Positions 6,955 to 14,962 are shown, counted from the first letter of the stretch. The stretch: 24,037 nucleotides of DNA from Chloroflexi bacterium UBA5189 (GCA_002413045.1 DHWF01000021.1:52280-76316); one strand, 5' to 3'. Numbers and translations are program-made. Notes: generated from the letters alone by a model not told the origin.

Positions 6955-9864
6955 TTGGCGAAGCTGGACCTGCATCACCCGCGCCCGCTCGACGCGACGC
7001 TGAGCGTCACGCGCGCGGCGGAGGTTCTTGGCGTCCACGCGAATACGGTTCGCGCCTGGAGCGACGCCGGCCGCCTGCGGTACTACCGGATCAACCCCCG
7101 CGGCGACCGCCGCTATCGAAACGGCGACCTCCAGCGATTCCTGTCCGGGCTCGACGCGGCCGGCCAGGCGCCCGCCTCCGACGAGGTGCGGCTCGCACCG
7201 CGGCGACGCGGTGATGCGAACGGATTCGCCTCCCTGGAGCCGACGGGCGACGTCATCTCGCTGGAGGAGCACGAGGCGACCCTGGGCCTCGTCGGCGCCC
7301 TTTCCGCCCTGAGTGGGTCGGCCATCAAGGATGCCCTCGACAACCCCGGCGCGCCGCTCGACGCAGCGATCAGCACGATCCACGACGCGCTCGACGTGCG
7401 GCATGCGTCCGCCTGGCGCCTCGACGACCGACACCTGACGCCCCAGGCTTCAGCCGGCTCGGCGGGACGCGCGCTCGTGCCGCTGCCGAGCTCGTTCGGC
7501 GTCCTTGGAGCGGCGCTCGCCCTCCCCGGGACCGTCGTCGAGGACGGTGGGCCGGCCGGTCTCTCCGCGGCCAATCAGGGCGGTCGCGAGGTCGCCTGCA
7601 CGATCCCGGGTGACCAGGGGCCGTGGGGCGTCCTGCTGCTCGTCCGAGAATCCCAGGGCCCGATGCACGATTCGGAGCGCGAGCTCGTGCGGGTCTCGGC
7701 AACCGCGATCGGCAACATCATTCGGGCGGCATCGTCGGCGGCGGAGGTCGCCCATCGGCTCCAGCGCGCCGATGCGCTGCGGCGGGTCACCAGCGACATC
7801 GGCAGCCGGCTCGACCTCGACGAGATCCTCGAGCGCGTGATCGACCACGCGACGGTGCTGTTCTCCGCGGATCGCGTCGCCGCGTTCCTGTTCGAGGAGG
7901 AGGGCCACAAGCGGATGGCCGCCTCGCGCGGCCTATCGACGGCCTGGATCAACACGGTGACCGTGCTCGACACCCCGACGCTCGGGTCGGCGGCGATCGC
8001 CGCGCGGCGGCCGCTGTTCTCGGTCCGGTACGCGCAGGACCCGCGCGTCGGCGAGCTGCGCGCGGCAGTGATCCAGGAGGGGTTCGATACCTGCTGCATC
8101 GCGCCGCTCCTGGATGGCGACAACCCGGAGGCGCTTGGCATCCTCGGCGTCTATCACGACCAGCCGCATCCCTGGTCCCCGGACGAGCTGGAGACGATGG
8201 CCGCGCTCGCGACCCAGGCGACCGTCGCGATCAAGGCTGCCGGCAACTACGCCCAGCTCGCCACGTGGGCCGCCCAGCTCCAGTCGATCCAGGCCCTCGG
8301 TGCGCGCCTGAACCGCCTCACGCATGTCAAAGAGATCGGCGACGCGATCGCCACGGAGCTGCGCCAGCTGATCGACTACCACAACGTCCGCGTCTATCGC
8401 CTGTACGGCGACGATCTCGTCCCGGTGGCGATGCAGGGCCGCGTGGGCGAGTACCTCGAGGAGACGCCCGAGCTCCTGAAGATCAAGGCAGGCGCCGGGA
8501 TCACCGGCTGGGTGGCCGCCAACCGCGTCGCGCAGCGCCTCGATGACGCCGCTGCCGACCCGCGTGCCCAGACCATCGTCGGCACGGACGAGGACCTCGA
8601 CGAATCGATGCTCCTCGCCCCAATGCTGTTCGAGGACGAGGTTCTGGGGGTGCTCGTCCTCTCGAAGCTGGGACTTCGCCAGTTCCGCGCAGACGACCTG
8701 CGGCTCCTCGAGATCTACGCGAGCCTCGCCGCCCAGGCGATGGCCAATGCCGACGCGACCGAGCAGCTGCGCCAGAAGTCGGCGGCCCTCGAGCAAAAGG
8801 TGCGCGGCCAGCGCGAGCTCCTCGAGATCACCGAGTCGATCCTGACAACCCTCGATACTCCCGTGTTGCTGGGCAAGATTGCCGACCGGCTCGGCGACCT
8901 CATCGGATCCGACAATGTCGCCATCGAACTGGTCGACCGGGAACGGGGCAGCCTGACTCCGGTGATCGCCCGGGGCGCGGACGCGGACTACTACCTCCAG
9001 GGCTGGGAAGACGGCGAGACCGGGCTCGCAACCTGGGTCCTCGAGCACAACGAGCCTGTTCGGATCATCGACGAGTTCAATGACCCGCGCGTCCTCCAGC
9101 CGCCGAGCGGCCCGGTTCACGGCAGCCTCGTGTGCGTCCCGCTGCGCGGCCGCGACGGTGCGACCGGCGTCGTCACGCTCGAGCGGCTCGGCGAGGGCCG
9201 CGTCTTCAGCGACGACGAGTTCGAGCTGGTCCAGCTGTTCGCGGCGCAGGCGTCGATCGCCCTCCAGAACGCCGAGGTCCACCTCGCGGTCCGCGAGCGC
9301 GCGCAGACCGACGTGCTCACGGGCCTGCTGAACCATGGCACCTTCGCCCAGCAGCTCGAGGCGCTCATCGGCGCCAACGAGACGTTCAGCCTCGTGATGC
9401 TCGACCTCGACTCGTTCAAGCCGGTCAACGACGGCATGGGCCACCAGGCAGGTGACCTGCTGCTGCGCCAGGTGGCCGAGGCCATCGTCGCTGCGAGCCG
9501 CGACAGCGACCGGGTCTTCCGGTATGGCGGCGACGAGTTCGCCGTGCTGCTGCCACGCACCGACGCCGACCACGTCGGACCGATCGCCGAGCGCGTCCGC
9601 GCTGCGGTGAAGAGCGTCGTCGGCGCGGGGTCCGCGTGGCGCGGCAAGGCCCGCTCCCTGGAGGCATCGGCGGGCACTGCCTCGTTCCCGACCGACGGCG
9701 CACGCGCCGAGGAGATCCTGCTCGCGGCGGACCGGGCGCTGTTCGTTGCCAAGCGCTCCGGTGGCGGGCGCGTGGCAAGCGCTGCCGAGGGCCTGGCGCT
9801 GGTCGGCGAGTTCACCCTCCAGACGCCGACGCCGATCGATCCGCTGGTCGCCCCCGCGGCGTGA
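6955..9864 (+). CDS. DNA-binding diguanylate cyclase: HTH - four GAF - GGDEF
   Basis: 969 residues from TTG 6955; a G-rich CGGGGG lies about 5 bases upstream and no ATG precedes the first domain. Residues 16-63 form a MerR/excisionase (BldC-like) winged helix (VTRAAEVLGVHANTVRAW, then a wing with RGDRRYR). Four GAF-like segments follow at about 105-255 (divergent), 270-425, 443-600 and 621-780, with a coiled-coil linker near 600-622. The GGDEF domain begins DVLTGLLNH at 786; the active loop GGDEF (858-862) is intact, and RDSD at 849-852 is the inhibitory I-site at the canonical five-residue spacing. It should make c-di-GMP from GTP under GAF-ligand control and may bind DNA. There is no membrane segment. 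A weak hairpin follows, then the LysM/CE4 gene. Confidence 0.9.
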   Translation: MAKLDLHHPRPLDATLSVTRAAEVLGVHANTVRAWSDAGRLRYYRINPRGDRRYRNGDLQRFLSGLDAAGQAPASDEVRLAPRRRGDANGFASLEPTGDVISLEEHEATLGLVGALSALSGSAIKDALDNPGAPLDAAISTIHDALDVRHASAWRLDDRHLTPQASAGSAGRALVPLPSSFGVLGAALALPGTVVEDGGPAGLSAANQGGREVACTIPGDQGPWGVLLLVRESQGPMHDSERELVRVSATAIGNIIRAASSAAEVAHRLQRADALRRVTSDIGSRLDLDEILERVIDHATVLFSADRVAAFLFEEEGHKRMAASRGLSTAWINTVTVLDTPTLGSAAIAARRPLFSVRYAQDPRVGELRAAVIQEGFDTCCIAPLLDGDNPEALGILGVYHDQPHPWSPDELETMAALATQATVAIKAAGNYAQLATWAAQLQSIQALGARLNRLTHVKEIGDAIATELRQLIDYHNVRVYRLYGDDLVPVAMQGRVGEYLEETPELLKIKAGAGITGWVAANRVAQRLDDAAADPRAQTIVGTDEDLDESMLLAPMLFEDEVLGVLVLSKLGLRQFRADDLRLLEIYASLAAQAMANADATEQLRQKSAALEQKVRGQRELLEITESILTTLDTPVLLGKIADRLGDLIGSDNVAIELVDRERGSLTPVIARGADADYYLQGWEDGETGLATWVLEHNEPVRIIDEFNDPRVLQPPSGPVHGSLVCVPLRGRDGATGVVTLERLGEGRVFSDDEFELVQLFAAQASIALQNAEVHLAVRERAQTDVLTGLLNHGTFAQQLEALIGANETFSLVMLDLDSFKPVNDGMGHQAGDLLLRQVAEAIVAASRDSDRVFRYGGDEFAVLLPRTDADHVGPIAERVRAAVKSVVGAGSAWRGKARSLEASAGTASFPTDGARAEEILLAADRALFVAKRSGGGRVASAAEGLALVGEFTLQTPTPIDPLVAPAA

Positions 9865-9869
9865 CCCTT

Positions 9870-9888
9870 CGAGCGGCGCCGCCGCTCG
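9870..9888 (+). terminator. Short GC hairpin after the diguanylate cyclase gene
   Basis: CGAGCGGC (9870-9877) and GCCGCTCG (9881-9888) form an 8-bp stem with a 3-base loop, 5 bases after the GGDEF stop. There is no T-tract, so it may act only as an attenuator or mRNA 3' protector. Confidence 0.4.
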
Positions 9889-9928
9889 CTCCCGGCCGAC
9901 GCCGACTCATGCCGCGCCGTCGCCAACC

Positions 9929-11137
9929 ATGGCGCTCGTCCGTCAGACTCCGACGATGACACCTCCGCGCCGACCCGCAGGCCGCGAGCGCTCCGCCCTC
10001 GATTCGCCGTGGCTCGCCGCGGCCCTGGTCGTCGTGGTCGTGGCCCTCGTTGCCGTGGTCCTGCTGGTGCCCGGGCTCATCGCGCCGAATTCGGGCGTCA
10101 CGCCGAGCGCCGGGCCATCGCTCGCCGTCCCAACCGCCAGCCCGAGCCCGGGCGAACCGACCTTCTTCCTCCCGACCCCGAGTCCTGAGCCAACGTTCAC
10201 CGCCTACGTCGTCCGGTCCGGCGACACCCTCAACTCGATCGCGAAGCAGTTCCGGACGACGGCGCGCTCGATCGCCTGGTGGAACCGCGGCGCCTACCCG
10301 ACGCTCGACCCCGAATCCGCAACGTACGCCCCGAACCACCTCGAGATCGGCTGGGTCCTCATGGTCCTGCCGGATAACGTCGTCGACGAGAACAACCCGC
10401 CGACACCGAGCCCGGGCCCCGGCTCCGGTGCGAGCCCCTCCCCCGTCGTCCCCCCGCCGACCGCGGACCCCACCACGCTCCCGAGCGCCAAGCCATCGGC
10501 CGCCCCACTCGCGATCGTCATTTCGCACGGTTCACGCACGACGAAAACGATCGCCCTCACCTTCGACATGGGCGGCCGGCTGGACCCGGCCGTGGACATC
10601 GTGCAGTGGCTCATCGACCACGACGTGCATGCCACCCTGTTCCCGACCGGCAAATCGGGCACCACGACGGCCCAGGGCCTCGCGGCGATGGAGCTCGCCG
10701 CGACTCGGCCGGACCTGTTCGACTTCGGCAACCACTCGTGGGACCACCCCGACTTCAAGACACTGACCACGGCCCAGATGGCAGACCAGCTCACCCGCAC
10801 CGAGACGGCCCTCGTGCCGGTCGTCGGGACGACGAAGCCGTGGTTCCGGCCGCCGTACGGGAGCTGGAACACCACGGTCCGCGCTGGGGTCGCGGCCGCG
10901 GGCTGGAAGTACCTCGTGATGTGGGACGTCGACATGATCGACTGGCGGCCGGTATCTGATGGTGGCCCAACCGCGGCCGACATGGCCGCGAAGCTGCGGG
11001 CGAATGCCCAGGGCGGCTCGATCGTCCTGATGCACCTGGGCGGCTACAACACCCTTGCGGCGCTGCCCGGCATCCTCGCCGCCGCAGGCGATCTCGGCCT
11101 GCAGCCGGTCACGCTCGGGGAGATGTTCGGGAAATAG
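9929..11137 (+). CDS. Membrane-anchored LysM / CE4 polysaccharide deacetylase
   Basis: 402 residues from ATG 9929; ATG 9956 is an alternative start and overlaps the end of a 17-codon ORF (9909-9959) as ATGA. Layout: a basic N-terminus, one transmembrane helix (27-52), a Pro/Ser/Thr linker, a LysM-like peptidoglycan-binding module (93-148, YVVRSGDTLNSIAKQF), a second Pro-rich linker, and a NodB-type deacetylase domain (205-395). CE4 motifs: TFDMGG (211-216; the usual second Asp is Met214), HSWDH (269-273, both metal His present), RPPYG (307-311), WDVD (332-335), and LMH with His369. It probably faces outward and removes N-acetyl groups from peptidoglycan or a surface polysaccharide. The missing Asp may alter metal binding. 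Confidence 0.88.
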   Translation: MALVRQTPTMTPPRRPAGRERSALDSPWLAAALVVVVVALVAVVLLVPGLIAPNSGVTPSAGPSLAVPTASPSPGEPTFFLPTPSPEPTFTAYVVRSGDTLNSIAKQFRTTARSIAWWNRGAYPTLDPESATYAPNHLEIGWVLMVLPDNVVDENNPPTPSPGPGSGASPSPVVPPPTADPTTLPSAKPSAAPLAIVISHGSRTTKTIALTFDMGGRLDPAVDIVQWLIDHDVHATLFPTGKSGTTTAQGLAAMELAATRPDLFDFGNHSWDHPDFKTLTTAQMADQLTRTETALVPVVGTTKPWFRPPYGSWNTTVRAGVAAAGWKYLVMWDVDMIDWRPVSDGGPTAADMAAKLRANAQGGSIVLMHLGGYNTLAALPGILAAAGDLGLQPVTLGEMFGK

Positions 11138-11147
11138 CGGGCGCGGC

Positions 11148-11177
11148 GGTCAGAGGCGGGCTGGAGGTCAGAGGCGG
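11148..11177. repeat. 18-base-period direct repeat at the convergent gene ends
   Basis: GGTCAGAGGCGG occurs at 11148-11159 and 11166-11177. The second copy spans the stop codon and last codons of the ABC ATPase (minus strand). It looks like a small tandem duplication of the gene's end, leaving a second in-sequence copy of its final codons just downstream. Confidence 0.6.
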
Positions 11178-11923
11178 CCGGCGGCGATGACGCGCTGGAG
11201 GAACTGCTGGGTCCGCGCTTCCTTCGGGCTCGCCAGCAGCTCGGCCGGTGGTCCCTGCTCGAGGATCCGCCCGCCATCGAGGAAGCAGATGCGGTCGGCG
11301 ACGTCGCGCGCGAAGCCCATCTCGTGCGTCGCGATGATCATCGTCATGCCCCCGCGGGCGAGCTCGCGGACGACGTCGAGGACCTCGGCGATCAGCTCGG
11401 GATCGAGCGCGCTGGTGACCTCGTCGAGCAACAGGAGCGCCGGGTCCATCGCCAGCGCGCGCACGATCGCGACACGCTGCTGCTGGCCGCCGGACAGGCG
11501 GTCCGGGTACTCGGTGCGCTTGCCGGCCAGGCCGAACCGCGCCAGCAGCTCCGTAGCCGCCGCCTCCGCGTCCTCCCGCGACCTGCCGAGGACCCGACGC
11601 GGCGCGAGGGTCACGTTGTCCAGGACCCGCAGATGCGGGAACAGGTTGAACGCCTGGAAGACGATCCCGATCCGCCGCCGGATCGCGTTGACATCCACCC
11701 CATGCGCCGTGATGTCCTTGCCGGCGACCTCGATCCGCCCGGCCTGGATCGGCTCGAGGAGGTTGATGCAGCGAAGGAGCGTCGACTTGCCCGAGCCGGA
11801 TGCGCCGATCAGGCAGACAACCTCGTGGTTGGCGACCTCGAGGTCGATGCCGTCGAGGACGGTCAGGGACCCGAAGGACTTGCGCAGGCCGCTCACGCGC
11901 AGCGCGGTGGTGACCTCCGTCAC
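11168..11923 (-). CDS. Polar amino acid ABC transporter, ATP-binding protein (GlnQ/HisP type)
   Basis: 251 residues from a GTG that overlaps the permease stop (GTGA). ABC motifs are all intact: Walker A GASGSGKS (40-47), Q-loop Gln90, signature LSGGQQQR (143-150), Walker B LLLLDE (163-168), and switch His200. Length and the GQQQRVAIVRAL block are typical of polar amino acid importers. As a cytoplasmic homodimer it would drive uptake through the upstream permease using the lipoprotein encoded at 13677. It is the last gene of the transporter unit, and its end carries a short tandem duplication. Confidence 0.95.
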   Translation of the reverse strand: MTEVTTALRVSGLRKSFGSLTVLDGIDLEVANHEVVCLIGASGSGKSTLLRCINLLEPIQAGRIEVAGKDITAHGVDVNAIRRRIGIVFQAFNLFPHLRVLDNVTLAPRRVLGRSREDAEAAATELLARFGLAGKRTEYPDRLSGGQQQRVAIVRALAMDPALLLLDEVTSALDPELIAEVLDVVRELARGGMTMIIATHEMGFARDVADRICFLDGGRILEQGPPAELLASPKEARTQQFLQRVIAAGRL

Positions 11924-12714
11924 GTGCGCGCCCCCGAGGAGGTGCGCGCGCGGTCGCGGGCGATCAGCCAGTCCGTGATCCGGGTCAGCGGCAGGGTCAG
12001 GACGAGGAAGACGACCGCGACGGCGAGGTACGGCGTGAAGTTGAAGTGGGCGGCCTCCTTGATCTGCGCCGCCCGGAACAGCTCCACGACACCGATGAAC
12101 GAGATCAGCACCGTGTCCTTCTGGAGGCCGATGAAGTCATTGAGGAGGGGCGGGATCACCCGGCGGACGGCCTGCGGCAGGATCACGTAGCGCATCGACT
12201 GGGCGCGGGTCAGACCGAGCGAGCGGGCCGCCGCCTCCTGGCTCGGGTGGATCGACTCGATGCCGGCGCGGTACACCTCGGACACGTACGCCGAGTAGAT
12301 CAGGGTGAGGACGATGATCCCCCACACGAAGGGGTCGTTCGGCAGCCCCGGGAGGCGCAGGCTGGGCACGCCGAGCCCGAGGTAGAAGATCACGAGAATC
12401 CCAGGGACCGCGCGGAAGATGTCGACGTACCCGATCGCGAGTAGCCGGATCGGGAAGAAGACGGGGCCGGGCAGGCTTCGCAGGATCGCAATGCCGAGGC
12501 CGAATGCGAGGGTCAGGACCTCTGCGATTAGGAACATCTCGACGTTGATCCGGAACGCCCAGACCACGGCCGGCAGCGCATCACTGAACTCGTCGCCGTT
12601 GAAGAACGACCGCTGCACGGCGGGCCAGTTGGGCGCGTTGACGACCAGCCAGCCGAGCAGCCCGAAGGTCGCCAGCGTGCTGGCGAATGCGATCCAGCCG
12701 GCACGCCGCCCCAT
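11920..12714 (-). CDS. Polar amino acid ABC transporter permease (HisM/GlnP type)
   Basis: 264 residues with several hydrophobic helices. The cytoplasmic EAA loop that docks the ATPase reads EAAARSLGLTRAQSMRYVIL at about 168-187 and continues into a PQAVRRVIPP segment. An N-terminal helix (about 5-27) comes before the standard BPD_transp_1 core, followed by an extracytoplasmic stretch of about 25 residues. Only one permease gene is present, so a homodimer is expected. The ATG at 12714 is 21 bases after the lipoprotein gene stop; its Shine-Dalgarno is weak, suggesting dependence on upstream translation. Confidence 0.93.
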   Translation of the reverse strand: MGRRAGWIAFASTLATFGLLGWLVVNAPNWPAVQRSFFNGDEFSDALPAVVWAFRINVEMFLIAEVLTLAFGLGIAILRSLPGPVFFPIRLLAIGYVDIFRAVPGILVIFYLGLGVPSLRLPGLPNDPFVWGIIVLTLIYSAYVSEVYRAGIESIHPSQEAAARSLGLTRAQSMRYVILPQAVRRVIPPLLNDFIGLQKDTVLISFIGVVELFRAAQIKEAAHFNFTPYLAVAVVFLVLTLPLTRITDWLIARDRARTSSGART

Positions 12715-12735
12715 GGCGGCTCGTCCGCGGTCCCG

Positions 12736-13677
12736 CTACTGGAGCTGGGGCGCGGCTCCCGCCTGGGTGATCCACTGGTCACGGATCGCGTCGAGCGCTC
12801 CGCTTGCCTTGAGCGCCGCGATCGCGCCGTTCACGCAGCTGGTGAGCGAGCTGCCCTTGTCGAGCAGGACGCTGAAGTGCTCGACGGCCTGGCCCGGGGC
12901 CGTCGGCAGCGAACCGACGATCTGGCCCCCCGTGAGCTGCGCGTCGCGCATGTAGAAGGTCGACGGCAGGTCTGCGACGACACCGTCGATCTGGCCGTTG
13001 TTGAGCGCCTGGATCGCCGCGTCATTCGTGTCGTAGACCGCGGGATCCTTGGTCGGCTTGATCTGGTCGACGATGTACTGGTAGCTCGTGGTCCCGACCT
13101 GGGCGCCCAGCTTGAACGGCTGCAGGCCCGCGACCGTCGTCACCTTTGAGATTTGGTCCTTGGCCAGTGCGACGACCGCCTGGTTCAGGTCGAAGTAGCC
13201 GTCCGACAGGTCGACGACCTTCGCGCGGTCGGCGTTGTACGAGACCTGGGTCAGGTACATGTCGAACGACTTGGGACCCGGCTGGATCACGTTATTGAAC
13301 GGCGCCACGACCCACGTCACCTGGTCCTGCGAGAACCCGAGCTGCTGGGCGATCGCGTACGCGGTCGCAGATTCGAGACCCTTCCCGTTGGTCGGGTCGC
13401 CGAGCTCCCAGACGGAGCCGGCGGGCTTCGTGTCGTCCGGGATGTAGAAGGGCGGGTAGGCCGGGTTGTCGGCGCCGATCGTGAGCTCGCCGGCCGTGAG
13501 CGTGTCGAGGTTCGCAGCCGCACACGGGTCTGCGGTCGGCTCAGGGGTCACGACGGCGGCCTGGCTGGCGGCCTGGGTCGCGGGCCCGATCGTCGGGGCG
13601 ATGGATGCGCCACTCGGGCCACACGCCGCCGCGAACAGGGCGACGAAGCCGACGATGACGATGCGGATGCGGGGCAT
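12736..13677 (-). CDS. Amino acid ABC transporter substrate-binding lipoprotein
   Basis: 313 residues. An N-terminal signal MPRIRIVIVGFVALFAAAC ends in a lipobox-like AAAC with Cys19. An Ala/Thr/Pro-rich tether to about residue 55 comes before an SBP_bac_3 fold starting LTIGADNPAYPPFY. The hinge segment KLGAQVGTTSY and the final C-terminal helix with DQWI are typical of polar amino acid binders. It would be anchored outside the membrane and deliver the ligand to the permease. The start is fixed by a strong GAGGAGG six bases before ATG 13677. The ligand is undetermined; the SAM hydrolase gene directly upstream hints at sulfur amino acids, but this is only context. Confidence 0.92.
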   Translation of the reverse strand: MPRIRIVIVGFVALFAAACGPSGASIAPTIGPATQAASQAAVVTPEPTADPCAAANLDTLTAGELTIGADNPAYPPFYIPDDTKPAGSVWELGDPTNGKGLESATAYAIAQQLGFSQDQVTWVVAPFNNVIQPGPKSFDMYLTQVSYNADRAKVVDLSDGYFDLNQAVVALAKDQISKVTTVAGLQPFKLGAQVGTTSYQYIVDQIKPTKDPAVYDTNDAAIQALNNGQIDGVVADLPSTFYMRDAQLTGGQIVGSLPTAPGQAVEHFSVLLDKGSSLTSCVNGAIAALKASGALDAIRDQWITQAGAAPQLQ

Positions 13678-13683
13678 GGGCGT

Positions 13684-13706
13684 CCTCCTCTGAGCGGCGG
13701 AGTGTA
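13684..13706 (-). promoter_or_regulatory. TACACT -10 box and strong GAGGAGG ribosome binding site
   Basis: On the minus strand TACACT (13706-13701) is followed by a consensus-like AGAGGAGG ending near 13684, then the lipoprotein ATG. Unlike most genes here this one has a real leader of about 20 bases. The promoter lies after the SAM hydrolase stop, so the transporter can be transcribed on its own. Confidence 0.5.
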
Positions 13707-13709
13707 GCG

Positions 13710-14528
13710 TCACCTTCGCCGAATGCGCACCCGATCGGCCGGTTCCAGGCCCAATGTCGCGGCGGCATTCCCGTTTGCGACGGCGATTGCGAGGTTGCCT
13801 GCCGAGTCCTCGTATAGGAGGTGGGCGCCCAGCGCGACCTCCCCGAACGTGCGCTGCCAGGTCACGGGTTCCAGGCGACCGCCATCGAGCTCGACCGCGA
13901 GCTCGGCTCCCGGGAGCGCCGGTCCAAGGGCCGCTTCGAGGTCCGCGTGGCCGCCGGCCAGCCGCACGTTGCCGAACGAATCGACGTAGGTGACGCTCGT
14001 CGCGAGGACCTCGCCGGCGACGACCGCCCGCGCCGGCTCGAGGCGGATGAGGCTCGTCGCATCGAGCTCCGGGCCAACCTCGGCGAATGGTGCCCCGAGC
14101 GCGAGGTGCGCCGCGACCGGGCTGAAGATGTCGCGACCGTGGAAGGTCGCGCTCGTCAGCGGCAGCTGCCAGGCGGGATTCGCGATCAGGCGCGCCGTCA
14201 CGACGCCGCCGAGCCGGTCGGCGGCGGGGAGGACCAGCCCGTTGTCCGGCCCGATCAGGACGTCACCGCGGCCCGTCAGGATCGCCACGGGCCGGCGCTC
14301 GGTCCCGACGCCAGGGTCCACGACCCCGACGTGGACGCCGACGGGTAGCCACGGCAGCGAGGCGGCGAGGAGGTAGGCACCGTCCGCGATCGCGTATTTC
14401 GCGACGGTGTGGCAGATGTCGACGATCTGGGCGTCGCGCGCGATCGACAGCATCACGCCGCGACAGGTCGCGGCCGCGCCGTCGAGGCCGAAGTCGGTCA
14501 GGAACCCCATCACCGGTCGGTCGGTCAT
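13710..14528 (-). CDS. SAM hydrolase / hydroxide adenosyltransferase (DUF62)
   Basis: 272 residues, the family's usual length. Signature segments: MGFLTDFGLDG (7-17) with Asp12, VVDPGVGTERRPVA (69-82) with Arg78, DNGLV (95-99), FHGRDIFSPVA (129-139) with His130, VDSFGNVRL in the C-terminal barrel, and a terminal NGNAA. Asp12, Arg78 and His130 match the conserved Asp-Arg-His set of archaeal and bacterial DUF62 enzymes, which split S-adenosylmethionine to adenosine and L-methionine using water/hydroxide. Related enzymes are SalL chlorinase and fluorinase; I see no reason to prefer halide. The start is supported by a -10 box 7 bases before the ATG. The next gene downstream encodes the amino acid binding lipoprotein. 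Confidence 0.92.
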   Translation of the reverse strand: MTDRPVMGFLTDFGLDGAAATCRGVMLSIARDAQIVDICHTVAKYAIADGAYLLAASLPWLPVGVHVGVVDPGVGTERRPVAILTGRGDVLIGPDNGLVLPAADRLGGVVTARLIANPAWQLPLTSATFHGRDIFSPVAAHLALGAPFAEVGPELDATSLIRLEPARAVVAGEVLATSVTYVDSFGNVRLAGGHADLEAALGPALPGAELAVELDGGRLEPVTWQRTFGEVALGAHLLYEDSAGNLAIAVANGNAAATLGLEPADRVRIRRR

Positions 14529-14535
14529 GAACGGG

Positions 14536-14541
14536 ATCCTA
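14536..14541 (-). promoter_or_regulatory. -10 box of the SAM hydrolase gene (TAGGAT), leaderless spacing
   Basis: TAGGAT on the minus strand is followed by 7 bases and ATG 14528. Its -35 position would fall inside the arm of the hairpin at 14554-14589. Confidence 0.5.
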
Positions 14542-14553
14542 GCGGCCGGGAAT

Positions 14554-14589
14554 CGAGACGGCGCCCGGAGGAGGTCGGGCGCCGTCTCG
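14554..14589 (-). terminator. Perfect 14-bp hairpin between the small gene and SAM hydrolase
   Basis: CGAGACGGCGCCCG (14554-14567) pairs without mismatch with 14576-14589 around an 8-base loop GAGGAGGT (plus-strand reading). It lies 43 bases after the stop of the minus-strand gene at 14633 and just before the SAM hydrolase promoter. Only a short ATT follows on the minus strand, so it is a T-poor terminator or a regulatory stem. Confidence 0.65.
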
Positions 14590-14632
14590 GGTTGCGCGAG
14601 CGGAGGGAGGAGCACCTCGCTCGCTGGGAAGG

Positions 14633-14962
14633 TCAGTGCTTGGGCTGGTCGATCACGTGGGTCGAGCCCGAGCGCGGGCTGCGTCGGTCGTGGATGGTGG
14701 AGCGCTGCCGCTCGCGCGGTGGGACAGCGAGGTTGTTGGTGGCGGCGGCCAGGCGCTCGTCCGCGACGTGCGCGATCCGGCGACGGATGACCGCCTCGAT
14801 CTCGGGCAGGGTCCAGTGGAAGCTGTCGCTCGGGAGGCCGTGCAGGAACGCGGTGAGATTCGCCGCTTCGCCGGCCTCGAGGCCGCGGGCGAGGAGGGCG
14901 CGGTACGTCGCCTTGAGGCTCGTCCCGAGCGGCCGTTCCATCGAATCGCCCCGGAGTTCCAT
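14633..14962 (-). CDS. Small protein of unknown function, about 109 residues
   Basis: 109 residues from ATG 14962 (102 from ATG 14941; neither has a clear Shine-Dalgarno). A compact helical N-terminal part contains YRALLARGLEAGEAANLTAF, then a short loop HGLPSDSFHWTLPEIEAVI and more helix. The last 30 residues are basic and polar, probably disordered. The pattern 'ALLxRGLxxxEAANLTAxLxGL' followed by 'WTLxEI' looks like a conserved small-protein family with a helix-turn-helix-like spacing, but I cannot name it. The frame stays open far upstream as shadow of the WYL gene. It is transcribed away from that regulator, so the two may be regulated together. A strong hairpin follows. Confidence 0.65.
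   Translation of the reverse strand: MELRGDSMERPLGTSLKATYRALLARGLEAGEAANLTAFLHGLPSDSFHWTLPEIEAVIRRRIAHVADERLAAATNNLAVPPRERQRSTIHDRRSPRSGSTHVIDQPKH

Noticed and set aside
7933..9573. Minus-strand open frame of 546 codons inside the GAF-GGDEF gene
   Set aside because: The plus-strand frame holds clear GAF and GGDEF motifs. The antisense frame is open because of strong third-position GC and has no recognisable motif.
9909..9959. 17-codon ORF (ATG 9909) overlapping the second in-frame ATG of the LysM/CE4 gene
   Set aside because: No promoter box at leaderless spacing and no ribosome binding site; such overlaps are expected by chance at this GC content. Mentioned only under the gene.
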